Shown here piece by piece: positions 1-9,612 of a stretch of 64,000 bases of DNA. Positions within the stretch are counted from its first letter, which is position 1. Each line of letters begins with the position of its first letter. Origin of the DNA: Pseudomonadota bacterium (GTDB taxonomy: Bacteria > Pseudomonadota > Alphaproteobacteria > Rhizobiales > Xanthobacteraceae); NCBI GenBank assembly GCA_023388935.1, contig JAEWFG010000235.1, forward strand, positions 1-64,000. Direction: 5' to 3'. Position numbers and translations under genes: made by a program. The notes under the pieces were generated by a model. That model was given only the letters and a program-made list of their open reading frames with translations. It searched no databases and was not told where the DNA came from.

Positions 1-2
1 CG

Positions 3-1130
3 CCCTCCGAGCCGGCGGGTGCGTCTTCCGATTTTCCTGCCGATTTTCCCGAGCTTGGCGTCGCCATCGACCGCCCGCGCAGGCGAGGGCGGGGCGCACA
101 ATCCAACGCCAGCGGCCGCTTTGAGGCCGAGGCGCGGGTCGCCTTCGACGATGGCTGGCAGAGCCTGGAGGAGCTGCCGCCGTTCAAGACCACGGTCGGT
201 GTCGACGCCTCACGCAAGGTGATCACCCGCAACGACTCCCCCGACATCGGCTTCGACCGGTCGATCAATCCCTATCGCGGCTGTGAGCACGGCTGCGTCT
301 ATTGCTTCGCGCGGCCGACCCACGCCTATCTCGGCCTGTCCCCCGGGCTCGACTTCGAGTCAAAACTGTTCGTGAAGCCCGAAGCGCCGGCGCTGCTCGA
401 GAAGGAGCTTGCCGCACCCGGCTACGAGCCTCGGATGATCGCGATCGGCACCAACACCGATCCCTATCAGCCGATCGAGCGCGAGCGCAAAATCATGCGC
501 GGTATCCTGGAGGTGCTGGAACGCGCCGGCCATCCCGTCGGGATCGTCACGAAATCGGCGCTGGTTGCGCGCGACATCGACATTCTCGCGCGCATGGCCA
601 AGCGCAATCTCGCCAAGGTCGCGATATCCGTCACCTCGCTCGATCCAAAACTCGCGCGCACCATGGAGCCGCGGGCCTCGACGCCGCCGAAGCGGTTGGA
701 AGCGCTGAAGCAGCTCTCGGACGCGGGCATTCCGACCACCGCGATGGTCGCGCCCGTGATCCCCGCGCTGAACGATTCCGAGATTGAACGCATCCTGGAC
801 GCCGCAGCCCATGCCGGCGTCAAGGAAGCCTCCTACGTCCTGCTGCGGTTGCCGCTGGAGGTGCGCGATCTCTTCCGCGAGTGGCTGATGGCGAACTATC
901 CGGATCGCTATCGCCACGTCTTCACGCTCATCCGCGACATGCGCGGCGGTCGCGACTACGATTCGAAATGGGGCGAGCGGATGAAGGGCACTGGCCCGAT
1001 GGCCTGGACCATCGGCCGCCGCTTCGAGATCGCCTGTGACAGGCTCGGCCTGAACAAGCGGCGTTCCAAGCTGACGACGGATCATTTTGCCAGGCCGAAA
1101 CAGAACGGCGATCAGCTCAGCCTGTTCTGA
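3..1130 (+). CDS. PA0069-family radical SAM protein (5' end outside window)
   Basis: The reading frame is open from base 3 and continues without a stop through a typical N-terminal region of this family (GRGAQSNASGRF, then EELPPFKTTV) into the core, so the true start lies before the window; a GTG at 219 is internal. A C-x3-C-x2-C cluster (GCEHGCVYC, about 282-308) binds the 4Fe-4S cluster that cleaves S-adenosylmethionine. The family is related to spore photoproduct lyase-like (SplB) proteins, but its substrate is unknown. The C-terminus is complete and ends in LSLF. RNase HII follows in the same direction about 140 bases on. Family assignment is firm; the reaction is not known. Confidence 0.9.
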   Translation, partial: PSEPAGASSDFPADFPELGVAIDRPRRRGRGAQSNASGRFEAEARVAFDDGWQSLEELPPFKTTVGVDASRKVITRNDSPDIGFDRSINPYRGCEHGCVYCFARPTHAYLGLSPGLDFESKLFVKPEAPALLEKELAAPGYEPRMIAIGTNTDPYQPIERERKIMRGILEVLERAGHPVGIVTKSALVARDIDILARMAKRNLAKVAISVTSLDPKLARTMEPRASTPPKRLEALKQLSDAGIPTTAMVAPVIPALNDSEIERILDAAAHAGVKEASYVLLRLPLEVRDLFREWLMANYPDRYRHVFTLIRDMRGGRDYDSKWGERMKGTGPMAWTIGRRFEIACDRLGLNKRRSKLTTDHFARPKQNGDQLSLF

Positions 1131-1267
1131 GGCGTTGTTGCATCCTCGACCGCAATGACGGGGCTGCGGGACGACCGTCCCGCAGGATTGGGGGACCCTG
1201 ATGAATAACGGGAATTGTCCGGGGTTCCAGGTTGCGCAACTGGGGCCGCTTGCGCACGATCCCGGCC

Positions 1268-2116
1268 ATGATTCGGGACAAGTCCGCCAAAAAGCCGGCC
1301 GAAGACGCGCCACAGAAGGACGCTGCGACGAAGGCTGCGCCCGGCAAGGCAGCCAAGGCTTCAGCAGCTAAGCCTGCGGCTGGCAAGAAGCCTATCATCG
1401 CCGTCGCATCGCCGAGCTTCCGACGCGAGCGCGCGCTGATCAAGCGCGGCATCTGGCCGGTCGCCGGCTGCGACGAAGCCGGCCGCGGGCCGCTCGCGGG
1501 GCCCGTGGTGGCGGCCGCGGTGATTCTCGACCCCGACCGTATTCCGCGCGGTATCGATGATTCCAAGCGCCTGACGGCGGAGGAGCGCGAAAAGCTGTTC
1601 GACAAGATCTGCGCTACCGCGCAGGTCTCGGTTGCCGTCGCCTCGCGCGCCCGCATCGACCGCGACAACATATTGCGCGCCTCGCTATGGGCGCTGAAGC
1701 GCGCTGTGGTGGCGCTGCCAGAGCCGCCCCGGCATGTCTTCGTCGACGGCCGTGACCGCCTCGATACGGTCTGCGACTGCGAGGCCGTGATCGGCGGCGA
1801 CGGCATCGTGCTGTCGATTGCAGCGGCCTCCATCGTCGCCAAGGTGACGCGCGACCGTCTGATGTGCGCGCTGGCGCAGGACTGCCCCGGCTACGGTTTC
1901 GAGCAGCACAAGGGCTACGGCGTTCCGGAGCATCTCGACGCCCTCGACCGCCTCGGCCCCACGACCCATCACCGCAGCTTCTTCGCTCCCGTTGCCGCCG
2001 CCCGCGCCAAGCATATGCCCTGGACGGTCGAGCCGGTGCAGGACTTGTTCTCTGTCACCGAGGTCGAGGTGCAGGTCGAAGCGAGCGTGGAGGTCGACGC
2101 GTCGGCAAATCTCTAA
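1268..2116 (+). CDS. rnhB: Ribonuclease HII
   Basis: Endonuclease that cuts the RNA strand of RNA-DNA hybrids and removes single ribonucleotides from DNA. The catalytic acidic signature [13 protein letters not shown] sits near residue 68 and the [14 protein letters not shown] block further on is typical. I chose ATG 1268; an upstream TTG at 1232 would add 12 residues. The protein is about 282 residues, longer than the usual 200-220, because an Ala/Lys/Pro-rich, low-complexity, basic tail of about 50 residues precedes the catalytic domain. A Glu/Val-rich tail ends the protein. It follows the radical SAM gene in the same direction. Confidence 0.93.
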   Translation: MIRDKSAKKPAEDAPQKDAATKAAPGKAAKASAAKPAAGKKPIIAVASPSFRRERALIKRGIWPVAGCDEAGRGPLAGPVVAAAVILDPDRIPRGIDDSKRLTAEEREKLFDKICATAQVSVAVASRARIDRDNILRASLWALKRAVVALPEPPRHVFVDGRDRLDTVCDCEAVIGGDGIVLSIAAASIVAKVTRDRLMCALAQDCPGYGFEQHKGYGVPEHLDALDRLGPTTHHRSFFAPVAAARAKHMPWTVEPVQDLFSVTEVEVQVEASVEVDASANL

Positions 2117-2243
2117 GATCTCGTTCCGGCTTCAGCAGGAGAGGGAGACGACTCGGTTGCCACAACGCGTGCTGCGCTTTATCAAAACACAGGTGAGCGA
2201 ATAGGGCCGGCTGGACGGGTTGGCTGCATCTTTCGGACGTTGC

Positions 2244-3752
2244 ATGCGGTTTACCTCCCTGGTCATCGAGCTCATTCGCGCCCGGCCGCGGCTGATCGTG
2301 TGGATTGCGGTGCTACTCCAGGCCGCGATGTGGCTGTTCGTGGCGCTGGTGTTCTACCGCAGCCCGCCCGGCAGCCTCTCGACGCTGCTGGCCTTCGGCC
2401 GCGAATACCAGGTCGGCACCGATCTCGGGCCGCCCTTGCCGGTCTGGCTTGCCGACATCGCCTATCGCGTCGCTGGCGGCCACATGCTCGGCGTCTATGT
2501 GCTGGCCCAGCTCTGCGAGATCACAACCTTCATCGCGCTTTATCATCTTTCCCGCGCCGTGGTCGGCTCGCAGCAGGCGGTGCTGGCCGTGCTGCTGACC
2601 ATGACGGTGCTGGCCTTCTCGTCGCCGGCGCTCGATTTCGGTCCGCTGGTGCTGGCGCGGCCGCTCTGGGCGCTGCTGCTGCTGCACTCCTGGCAAATCA
2701 TCGGCCAGCGCCGCGGCAATGCCTGGTTCGCCTGGTCGATCGAGGCAGGCCTGCTACTGCTGACCACGCCTGCGGCGATCTTCCTGCTCCTGTTGCTCGT
2801 CGTCTTTGCGATCTCGACGGCCGGCGGCCGGCGGACATTGCGTGCGCTCGATCCGCTGTTCGCGCTGATCGTCGTCGCCGTGCTGGCGCTGCCCTATGCG
2901 GTCTGGCTGATGCGCGCCGAGGCGCTGGTCTTGCCGGCATTGCCGCAGGTCGCTGAGCTGAAGGCCCGCGCGCTGCACGCCGCGTGGTTGCTCGGCGGGC
3001 TCGTGCTCGGCGCGGCGGCGATCCCGGCGCTGACCTTCCTCAACACCCGCCTGTTCGTCGCCAAGGGCGAGGAGGCGCCGATCATCTACCGGCCGCCGGT
3101 CGAGCCGCTCGCGCGCAATTTCGTCTATTTCTTTGCGCTGGCCCCGGCGCTCGGCGCGGTCCTGATCTCCGGCGTCCTTGGGCTCGATTCCGTCGTCGGC
3201 GGCGCCGGTGTCGTGCTCGTCATGTCGGGGCTTGCCGTGGTCGTGGTGGCCGGCGACCTCATCGCGATCCGCCGCGCGCGGATGCTGCGCATGGTGTGGG
3301 CCGCCGCCGTCGTAGCGCCCGCGATCGGCGTCGTGCTCGCCGTGCTGTTCCAGCCCTTTACCGGCACCCATGAGATCGCGACCTCGATGCCGGCGCGCGC
3401 GATCTCGGATTTCTTCGACGAGAGCTTTGCCCGCCGCACCAATCATCGCCTGCGCGCGGTCGCCGGCGAGACCAAGCTTGCGAGCCTGATCGCGCTGCAT
3501 TCGGGCCGACCGCATCTGTTCATCGACGCCCAGCCCGCGCGTACGCCGTGGATGACGCCGGCGCGATTCAGCGAGACCGGTGGCGTCGTGGTCTGGCGCG
3601 CCTCCGACACCGCCGGCACCCCGCCGCCCGAAATCCTCGCGCGCTTCCCCGGCATCGTGCCGGAAGTGCCTCGCGCCTTCGAATGGCTCGTGACCGGACG
3701 CCAGCAACTGTTGCGCGTCGGCTGGGCGATCGTGCGGCCGAAGGGGATGTAG
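2244..3752 (+). CDS. Polytopic membrane protein, glycosyltransferase family 39-like
   Basis: About 502 residues with many hydrophobic segments spread over the first 370 residues, followed by a soluble C-terminal part. The overall layout (periplasmic loop after the first membrane segment with GTDLGPPLP, then closely packed helices) resembles GT-C/ArnT-like lipid-linked sugar transferases. That is inferred from architecture; I cannot point to a certain catalytic pair. ATG 2244 is preferred to TTG 2220. It lies downstream of rnhB after a 127-base gap and is followed by a palindromic repeat. The substrate cannot be deduced. Confidence 0.7.
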   Translation: MRFTSLVIELIRARPRLIVWIAVLLQAAMWLFVALVFYRSPPGSLSTLLAFGREYQVGTDLGPPLPVWLADIAYRVAGGHMLGVYVLAQLCEITTFIALYHLSRAVVGSQQAVLAVLLTMTVLAFSSPALDFGPLVLARPLWALLLLHSWQIIGQRRGNAWFAWSIEAGLLLLTTPAAIFLLLLLVVFAISTAGGRRTLRALDPLFALIVVAVLALPYAVWLMRAEALVLPALPQVAELKARALHAAWLLGGLVLGAAAIPALTFLNTRLFVAKGEEAPIIYRPPVEPLARNFVYFFALAPALGAVLISGVLGLDSVVGGAGVVLVMSGLAVVVVAGDLIAIRRARMLRMVWAAAVVAPAIGVVLAVLFQPFTGTHEIATSMPARAISDFFDESFARRTNHRLRAVAGETKLASLIALHSGRPHLFIDAQPARTPWMTPARFSETGGVVVWRASDTAGTPPPEILARFPGIVPEVPRAFEWLVTGRQQLLRVGWAIVRPKGM

Positions 3753-3754
3753 CT

Positions 3755-3887
3755 CCTCTCGTGCCCCGGACGCAGCGCGGCATGCAATGCTGCGCTGCTG
3801 AGCCGGGGCCAATCTTTCAGCCGAGAAATGGGTCCCGGCTCTGCGAAGCAGCGCTGTCGCGCTGCATCGCGTCCGGGACACGAGAGG
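3755..3887. repeat. Interspersed palindromic repeat, copy 1
   Basis: The outer arms, 3755-3771 and 3871-3887, are inverted repeats matching at 16 of 17 positions (CCTCTCGTGCCCCGGAC and its complement). Inner arms with GCTGCGCTGC and CCGGGGCC/GGTCCCGG further fold the element. A second copy of the same family occurs at 17991-18105. It sits between two convergent genes and could form a long hairpin in either transcript. I recognise this as a repeat type common in Bradyrhizobium intergenic regions. Confidence 0.8.
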
Positions 3888-3888
3888 A

Positions 3889-4695
3889 TTATCCCGCCAG
3901 CACCTTCGCGATCGCGCGCAGTTCCTGCCAGGCCAGCCGCTTGTACGAGGGCGAGCGCAATAGATAGGCCGGGTGGAAAGTCGGCAGCGCGCGGATGGTG
4001 CGCGCGCCCGTCTCGTAGTCGAACCAGCGGCCACGGGTACGCATGATGCCTTCGCGCGTCGAGAGCAGCGTCTGCGTCGAGGGATTGCCGAGCGTCACCA
4101 GCACATCCGGGTTTACGAGCTCAATATGGCGCTGGATGAAGGGCAGGCAGATCTGCGTCTCCTGCGGCGTCGGCGTGCGGTTGCCCGGCGGCCGCCACGG
4201 AATCACGTTGGCGATGTAGGCGGTCGTGCGGTTGAGCCCGATCGCGCCGATCATGAGGTCGAGCAGCTTTCCGCTGCGTCCGACGAATGGAAGCCCCTCG
4301 AGGTCTTCGTCGCGGCCGGGCGCCTCGCCAACGAACATGATGCGCGCCTGCGGATTGCCGTCGGCGAACACCAGCCGTGTCGCGGTGCGCTTCAGCGCGC
4401 AGCCCTCGAAGCCCTGCATCAGGTCGCGCAGCGCCTCCAGCGTCGGCGCCGTGCGCGCGGCTTCGCGCGCTGAGGCGATCGCAACGTCGGGCGCGGGTGC
4501 GGCCTCGCCGCGCATGACCGCGGGCGCGGGGACCGGCCGCGGCGCCTCAACCGGTGGTGCCGCGCGCGGGGCCGGAGGCGGCGCGTCCACTTCCGCCAGA
4601 CGGTCAATTGGTTCCTCCGCGAGCGCGCAGTCGACCCCAGCCTCCAGATAGAAGGCCAGGAGCTCGCGGACGGTGGGTGCGGGTTCGGGGATCAT
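3889..4695 (-). CDS. Uracil-DNA glycosylase, family 4/5-like, missing two cluster cysteines
   Basis: Base-excision repair enzyme that removes uracil from DNA. Family 4-type motifs are present: [17 protein letters not shown] (uracil pocket), [13 protein letters not shown] and FHPAYLLR. A Pro/Ala-rich linker of about 60 residues separates an N-terminal helix ([12 protein letters not shown]) from the catalytic domain. Canonical family 4 enzymes use four cysteines for a 4Fe-4S cluster. Here the first CxxC is FEGC and the third cysteine position (KCRPP in classical members) is PWRPP, so only two of the four remain. The protein may therefore lack the cluster or bind it differently. Convergent with the upstream membrane protein. 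Confidence 0.85.
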   Translation of the reverse strand: MIPEPAPTVRELLAFYLEAGVDCALAEEPIDRLAEVDAPPPAPRAAPPVEAPRPVPAPAVMRGEAAPAPDVAIASAREAARTAPTLEALRDLMQGFEGCALKRTATRLVFADGNPQARIMFVGEAPGRDEDLEGLPFVGRSGKLLDLMIGAIGLNRTTAYIANVIPWRPPGNRTPTPQETQICLPFIQRHIELVNPDVLVTLGNPSTQTLLSTREGIMRTRGRWFDYETGARTIRALPTFHPAYLLRSPSYKRLAWQELRAIAKVLAG

Positions 4696-4830
4696 GGGAA
4701 AGTCTGACTATTAGTTCAGTTTAGGCCGCCTTGCATCCCAGCGGAACGCATTTCCGTGGTTGTCCTACCCGGAAAAATCGGAAACAAGGGAGCGCAAATG
4801 ACAAGGAACCGTCTCAAGGGCTGAGATCAG

Positions 4831-6492
4831 ATGAGCACCGAAGAACTTCCCCCGCGCGAATCCATGGAATTCGACGTCGTCATCGTCGGCGCCGGCCCCT
4901 CGGGCCTGTCGGCCGCGATCCGGCTGAAGCAGCTCAACGCCGATCTCAACGTCGTCGTCGTGGAGAAGGGCTCGGAGGTCGGCGCACACATTCTGTCGGG
5001 CGCCGTGATCGACCCGGCCGGGCTCGACAAGCTGCTTCCCGACTGGCGCGAGGATTCCGACTGCCCGCTGAAAACGCAAGTCAAGGACGACCGCTTCTAC
5101 TGGATGACGGGTGGCGGCGCGATCAAGCTGCCGAACTTCATGATGCCGCCGCTGATGAACAATCATCACTGCTATATCGGCTCGCTCGGCAATGTCTGCC
5201 GCTGGCTGGCGCGGAGGGCCGAGGCGCTCGGCGTCGAGATCTATCCGGGCTTTGCCGCCGCCGAGGTGCTCTATGACGACGAGGGCAAGGTCAAGGGCAT
5301 CGCCACCGGCGACATGGGCATCGGCCGCGACGGCAAGCCGAAGGACTCCTTTACCCGTGGCATGGAATTGCTGGGCAAGTACACGCTGTTCGCCGAAGGC
5401 GCGCGCGGCAGCCTGACCAAGCAGCTCATCGCGAAGTTCGCGCTGGATTCCAAGAGCGAGCCGACGAAGTTCGGCATCGGCCTCAAGGAGGTCTGGCAGA
5501 TCGATCCCGCCAAGCACCAGAAGGGCATGATCCAGCATTCCTTCGGCTGGCCGCTCGACCTGAAGACCGGCGGCGGCTCGTTCCTCTATCACTACGACGA
5601 TAATCTCGTCGCCGTCGGCTTCGTCGTGCACTTGAACTACGACGATCCGTATCTGTCGCCGTTCGACGAGTTCCAGCGCTTCAAGACCCATCCTTCTATC
5701 CGCGGCACCTTCGAAGGCGGCAAGCGGCTCGCCTATGGCGCCCGCGCCATCACCGAGGGGGGCTACCAGTCGGTGCCGAAGCTCACCTTCCCCGGCGGCG
5801 CGCTGATCGGCTGCGCGGCCGGCTTCGTCAACGTGCCCCGCATCAAGGGCGTGCACAATGCGATGGGCACCGGCATGCTCGCCGCCGACCATGTCGCGGC
5901 CGCGCTCGCCGCCGATCGCGCCAATGACGAGATCATCGATTACGAGAACGCCTGGCGCTCCTCCTCCGTCGGTAAGGACCTGTTCCTGGTCCGCAACGTC
6001 AAGCCGCTGTGGTCGAAGTTCGGCACCGTGCTCGGCGTCGCGCTCGGCGGCCTCGACATGTGGTGCAACACGCTGTTCGGGACCTCGCTGTTCGGTACCC
6101 AGTCGCATGCGAAGCCCGACCGCGCGACGCTCGACCCGGCGAAGCAGCACGCGCCGAGGAACTATCCGAAGCCGGACGGCAAGATCTCCTTCGACAAGCT
6201 GTCGTCGGTGTTCCTGTCCAACACCAATCATGAAGAGGACCAGCCGGTTCATCTCAGGGTGGCCGACATGAACCTCCAGAAGACGTCCGAGCACGATGTC
6301 TTCGCCGGTCCCTCGAATCGCTATTGTCCGGCCGGCGTCTATGAGTGGGTCGAGGAAGGTTCGGGCCCGCGCTACCAGATCAACGCCCAGAACTGCGTCC
6401 ACTGCAAAACCTGCGACGTGAAGGACCCCAACGGCAACATCACCTGGGTTCCCCCGGAGGGCGGCGGCGGTCCGAACTACGAGGCCATGTAA
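4831..6492 (+). CDS. Electron transfer flavoprotein-ubiquinone oxidoreductase
   Basis: Membrane-associated enzyme that passes electrons from reduced electron transfer flavoprotein, fed by acyl-CoA and amino acid dehydrogenases, to ubiquinone. The FAD-binding Rossmann motif VGAGPSGLSAAIRL is near residue 15-28. The C-terminus carries the ferredoxin-like 4Fe-4S site CPAGVYEW followed by NCVHCKTCDVKDP and the conserved PEGGGGPNY end. Length (553 residues) is normal for the family. It starts at ATG 4831 and stands alone, with gaps of about 135 and 290 bases on either side. Confidence 0.96.
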   Translation: MSTEELPPRESMEFDVVIVGAGPSGLSAAIRLKQLNADLNVVVVEKGSEVGAHILSGAVIDPAGLDKLLPDWREDSDCPLKTQVKDDRFYWMTGGGAIKLPNFMMPPLMNNHHCYIGSLGNVCRWLARRAEALGVEIYPGFAAAEVLYDDEGKVKGIATGDMGIGRDGKPKDSFTRGMELLGKYTLFAEGARGSLTKQLIAKFALDSKSEPTKFGIGLKEVWQIDPAKHQKGMIQHSFGWPLDLKTGGGSFLYHYDDNLVAVGFVVHLNYDDPYLSPFDEFQRFKTHPSIRGTFEGGKRLAYGARAITEGGYQSVPKLTFPGGALIGCAAGFVNVPRIKGVHNAMGTGMLAADHVAAALAADRANDEIIDYENAWRSSSVGKDLFLVRNVKPLWSKFGTVLGVALGGLDMWCNTLFGTSLFGTQSHAKPDRATLDPAKQHAPRNYPKPDGKISFDKLSSVFLSNTNHEEDQPVHLRVADMNLQKTSEHDVFAGPSNRYCPAGVYEWVEEGSGPRYQINAQNCVHCKTCDVKDPNGNITWVPPEGGGGPNYEAM

Positions 6493-6785
6493 GGGCGCCA
6501 AGTGGCCAAATAGGTCACAAAGGTTGACGTCGCGCACGTTCGCGTGAGAACGGGGGCGCAGCGTGCGGTCGCGGCCACGATAAGGCCATAGTGGCGGCGT
6601 CTTGGGACGTAACAGGCCGATTTGGGGTGTGCGCAGGGGACCGCATGCCCGAATCCTTGCGGTGAAGCGCCAAAAGCGGCATTGTCCGGCCCGACGGTTC
6701 CGGGTCCCGATGCGGCCGGTCGCGTTGGCATGCGAGACGGCCTTCTGCTGCAAACCCAGGCACTTCCAACTCAAGGCGAGCCCTG

Positions 6786-8582
6786 ATGTCTTTAAATCGT
6801 TTCAACCGCTGGACTGTTGCTGCCATCGCCCTCATGGGCACAGCGATCGCGACGGTCCCCGGGGCGGTCCTGGCGCAGACGCCGGATCATCCGTCCGATA
6901 CGGCGGCACAGTTTCCGACCCGAAACGATCTGAAGTCGCTCACTACCTCCGGCAGCTATCTCGCCGCCCGCCACGCCAGCGTCGAGCGCGATGCGGCCTC
7001 CGCCGCCGCCTTCTACCGATCGGCGCTCCGCACCGACCCCAAGAACAACGAGCTGCTCGACCGCGCCTTCATCTCCTCGGTCGCCGACGGTGACATTGAC
7101 GAGGCGGTCAAGCTCGCCGAGCGCGTCCTCACCATCGACAAGACCAACCGCGTCGCGCGCCTCGTCGTCGGCGTGCGTGATCTCAAGCTGAAGAAGTACG
7201 CATCCGCGCAGACCAACATCAACCAGTCGATCCGCGGTCCGATCACCGATCTCGTCGCCACGCTGCTGTCGGGATGGGCCGCTTATGGTGCGGGCGATGC
7301 CAAGGGTGGTGTCGCCACCATCGACAAGCTGGCTGGTCCGGAATGGTATCCGCTGTTCAAGGATCTGCACACCGGCATGATCCTCGAGCTCGCCGGCAAG
7401 GAGAAGGACGCGGGCACGCGCTTCGAGCGCGCCTACAAGCTCGACGATTCCATGCTGCGCGTCACCGAGGCCTATGCGCGCTGGCTGTCGCGCAACAAGG
7501 ATTCCGCCGCCGCGATCACGGTCTATGAGGCCTTCGACAAGAAGCTGGCCCGCCATCCGCTGATCGTAGAAGGCCTGCGCGAGACCCGCGCCGGCAAGAA
7601 GATGCCGCCGCTGGTCGATTCCGCGCAGGCCGGCGCCGCCGAAGCGCTCTACGGCATCGGCGCCACGCTGACCCGCCGCGGCGGCGAGGATCTGGCGCTT
7701 GTCTATCTCCAGCTCTCGCTCTATCTCCAGCCCACTCATCCGCTGGCGCTGCTCTCGCTCGCCGACCTCTATGAGTCGGTGAAGCGGCCGCAGATGGCGA
7801 TCAAGGTCTATGAGCGCGTGCCGTCGAGCTCGCCTCTGAAGCGCAACGCGCAGATCCAGCTTGCCATTGACCTCGATTCCGCCGACCGCACCGACGAGGC
7901 GATCAAGATCCTCAAGGGCGTCACATCAGACGATTCCAAGGATCTCGAAGCCATCATGGCGCTCGGCAATATCGAGCGCGGCCGCAAGAAGTTCGGCGAC
8001 TGCGGTGCGACCTATTCGCAGGGCATCGACGTGCTGCCGGCCGGCGCCGACAAGACCAACAGCGTCTGGTACTATTATCGCGGCATCTGCGAGGAGCGCT
8101 CCAAGCAGTGGAGCCAGGCCGAAGCCGACATGAAGAAGGCGCTCGAACTGCAGCCCGACCAGCCGCATGTCCTCAACTATCTCGGCTATTCCTGGATCGA
8201 CCAGGGCGTGAACCTCGACGAAGGCATGAAGATGATCAAGCGGGCCGTCGAGCAGCGCCCGGATGACGGCTACATCGTCGATTCCCTCGGCTGGGCCTAT
8301 TACCGCATCGGCAATTACGAGGAGGCGGTGAAGAACCTTGAGCGCGCGATCGATCTGAAGCCCGAGGATCCCACCATCAACGATCACCTTGGCGACGCCT
8401 ATTGGCGCGTCGGCCGTACGCTGGAAGCCAAATTCCAATGGTCGCACGCCCGCGATCTCAAGCCCGAGCCGGATGACCTTCCGAAGATCGAGGCCAAGAT
8501 CGCCAACGGTCTCACCGACGACAATTCGAACTCTTCGGCCGCGCAGGCGGAAAAGAAGAAGGACGACGGCAAGGGCGGTTGA
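6786..8582 (+). CDS. Exported tetratricopeptide repeat protein
   Basis: 598 residues. The N-terminus (residues 1-30) is a signal peptide with a hydrophobic stretch ending VLAQ, so the protein is probably periplasmic or outer-membrane associated. Several TPR helical pairs follow, clearest between about residues 400 and 560 (PDQPHVLNYLGYSWIDQG, PDDGYIVDSLGWAYYRIG, PEDPTINDHLGDAYWRVG), and suggest a protein-binding scaffold. The tail is Lys/Asp-rich. The stop codon is close to ispE (30 bases from its ATG), so the two are probably co-transcribed. No enzymatic motif is visible. Confidence 0.85.
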   Translation: MSLNRFNRWTVAAIALMGTAIATVPGAVLAQTPDHPSDTAAQFPTRNDLKSLTTSGSYLAARHASVERDAASAAAFYRSALRTDPKNNELLDRAFISSVADGDIDEAVKLAERVLTIDKTNRVARLVVGVRDLKLKKYASAQTNINQSIRGPITDLVATLLSGWAAYGAGDAKGGVATIDKLAGPEWYPLFKDLHTGMILELAGKEKDAGTRFERAYKLDDSMLRVTEAYARWLSRNKDSAAAITVYEAFDKKLARHPLIVEGLRETRAGKKMPPLVDSAQAGAAEALYGIGATLTRRGGEDLALVYLQLSLYLQPTHPLALLSLADLYESVKRPQMAIKVYERVPSSSPLKRNAQIQLAIDLDSADRTDEAIKILKGVTSDDSKDLEAIMALGNIERGRKKFGDCGATYSQGIDVLPAGADKTNSVWYYYRGICEERSKQWSQAEADMKKALELQPDQPHVLNYLGYSWIDQGVNLDEGMKMIKRAVEQRPDDGYIVDSLGWAYYRIGNYEEAVKNLERAIDLKPEDPTINDHLGDAYWRVGRTLEAKFQWSHARDLKPEPDDLPKIEAKIANGLTDDNSNSSAAQAEKKKDDGKGG

Positions 8583-8611
8583 TCCGAACAAGGGGCAAGG
8601 GGTCGTCGCGA

Positions 8612-9496
8612 ATGCCGGCGTTGATTGAAGAGGGACGGGCGAAGGTCAATTTGAGCCTTCGCGTGGTCGGCCGTCGTGCCGATGGCTATCATGATCTCGA
8701 AAGCGTGGTCGCGTTTGCCGACTGTGCCGACCGGCTCACGCTAGAACCCGGCGGCGAGTTGAAGCTCGCCACCACGGGGCCGCTAGCCGCAGCTTGTGGC
8801 GATGCCGCCGACAATCTCGTGTTCAAGGCTGCCAAGCTGTTGGCCGAGGCCGTGCCGAACCTGAAGCTCGGTGCTTTCGCGCTCGACAAGGTGCTCCCCG
8901 TCGCGGCCGGTATCGGCGGCGGGTCGGCGGACGCGGCGGCGGCGTTGCGGCTGCTCGCGCGCCTCAACGATTTGCCGCTCGATGATCTCCGCCTGCGACA
9001 GGTCGCGCTCGCGACCGGCGCCGATGTGCCGGTGTGCCTGTTCTCGCGCGCCTGCGACATGACCGGTGTCGGCGAGCAACTGCTGCCGCTGAAGCTCCCG
9101 AGCATGCCCTGCGTGATGGTCAATCCGCGCGTGCCGGTCGCGACCAAGGACGTGTTCCAGGCGCTGGGCCTGCGCAACGGCGAGCTTCTGGTCGGCGCCA
9201 GCGACGTCCTCGAAGCCCCGGCCTGGCCGGAAGAGGGGGCGTCCATCGCCGACTGGGTCGGTGTCCTCGAGACCGTTGCCAACGACCTCGAAGCGCCTGC
9301 GATGCGTATCGAGCCGGTGATTGGCGACGAGCTGCAAGCTCTGCGTAGCTCTGCCGGCGTCAAGCTCGCCCGCATGTCCGGCTCAGGCGCGACCTGCTTT
9401 GCGATCTTCGGTGCGCCGGCCGACGCCCATGCGGCGGCTGAAAGGATCCGCAGGGATCACTCCGGCTGGTGGGTGCATGCGGGGACGTTGAGCTAG
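8612..9496 (+). CDS. ispE: 4-diphosphocytidyl-2-C-methyl-D-erythritol kinase
   Basis: ATP-dependent kinase of the MEP pathway to isopentenyl diphosphate. GHMP-kinase features are visible: AKVNLSLRVVGRRADGYHDL at the N-terminus, the phosphate-binding glycine loop PVAAGIGGGSADAAAALR, and the third GHMP motif ARMSGSGATCFAIF near the end. About 294 residues, as expected. I chose ATG 8612, preceded by a GA-rich AAGGGG stretch, over the TTG at 8579 that overlaps the previous stop. Follows the TPR gene as in many alphaproteobacteria. Confidence 0.96.
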   Translation: MPALIEEGRAKVNLSLRVVGRRADGYHDLESVVAFADCADRLTLEPGGELKLATTGPLAAACGDAADNLVFKAAKLLAEAVPNLKLGAFALDKVLPVAAGIGGGSADAAAALRLLARLNDLPLDDLRLRQVALATGADVPVCLFSRACDMTGVGEQLLPLKLPSMPCVMVNPRVPVATKDVFQALGLRNGELLVGASDVLEAPAWPEEGASIADWVGVLETVANDLEAPAMRIEPVIGDELQALRSSAGVKLARMSGSGATCFAIFGAPADAHAAAERIRRDHSGWWVHAGTLS

Positions 9497-9526
9497 GTCA
9501 CTGCCCGTCATTGCGAGCGCTGGTGC

Positions 9527-9603
9527 GTAGCCCGGATGAGCGAAGCGACATCCGGGGTTCTTCATAGTGGCTTCCCGCATATCGCTGCGCTCATGCGGGC
9601 TAC
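9527..9603. repeat. Interspersed palindromic repeat (GTAGCCCGGATGAGCG type)
   Basis: Inverted arms GTAGCCCGGATGAGCG at 9527-9542 and its near complement ending GGGCTAC at 9603 enclose a second short inverted pair (ATCCGGGG). It lies between the convergent ispE and hydrolase genes, where its transcript could form a long hairpin and act as a bidirectional stop. I recognise the type from Bradyrhizobium intergenic regions. Confidence 0.7.
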
Positions 9604-9612
9604 GATTCCGAG

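Noticed and set aside
360..1313. Long minus-strand frames opposite conserved genes (also 4765-6774, 19939-22056, 42044-43975)
   Set aside because: They are high-GC shadows of clear genes on the other strand and have no family features.
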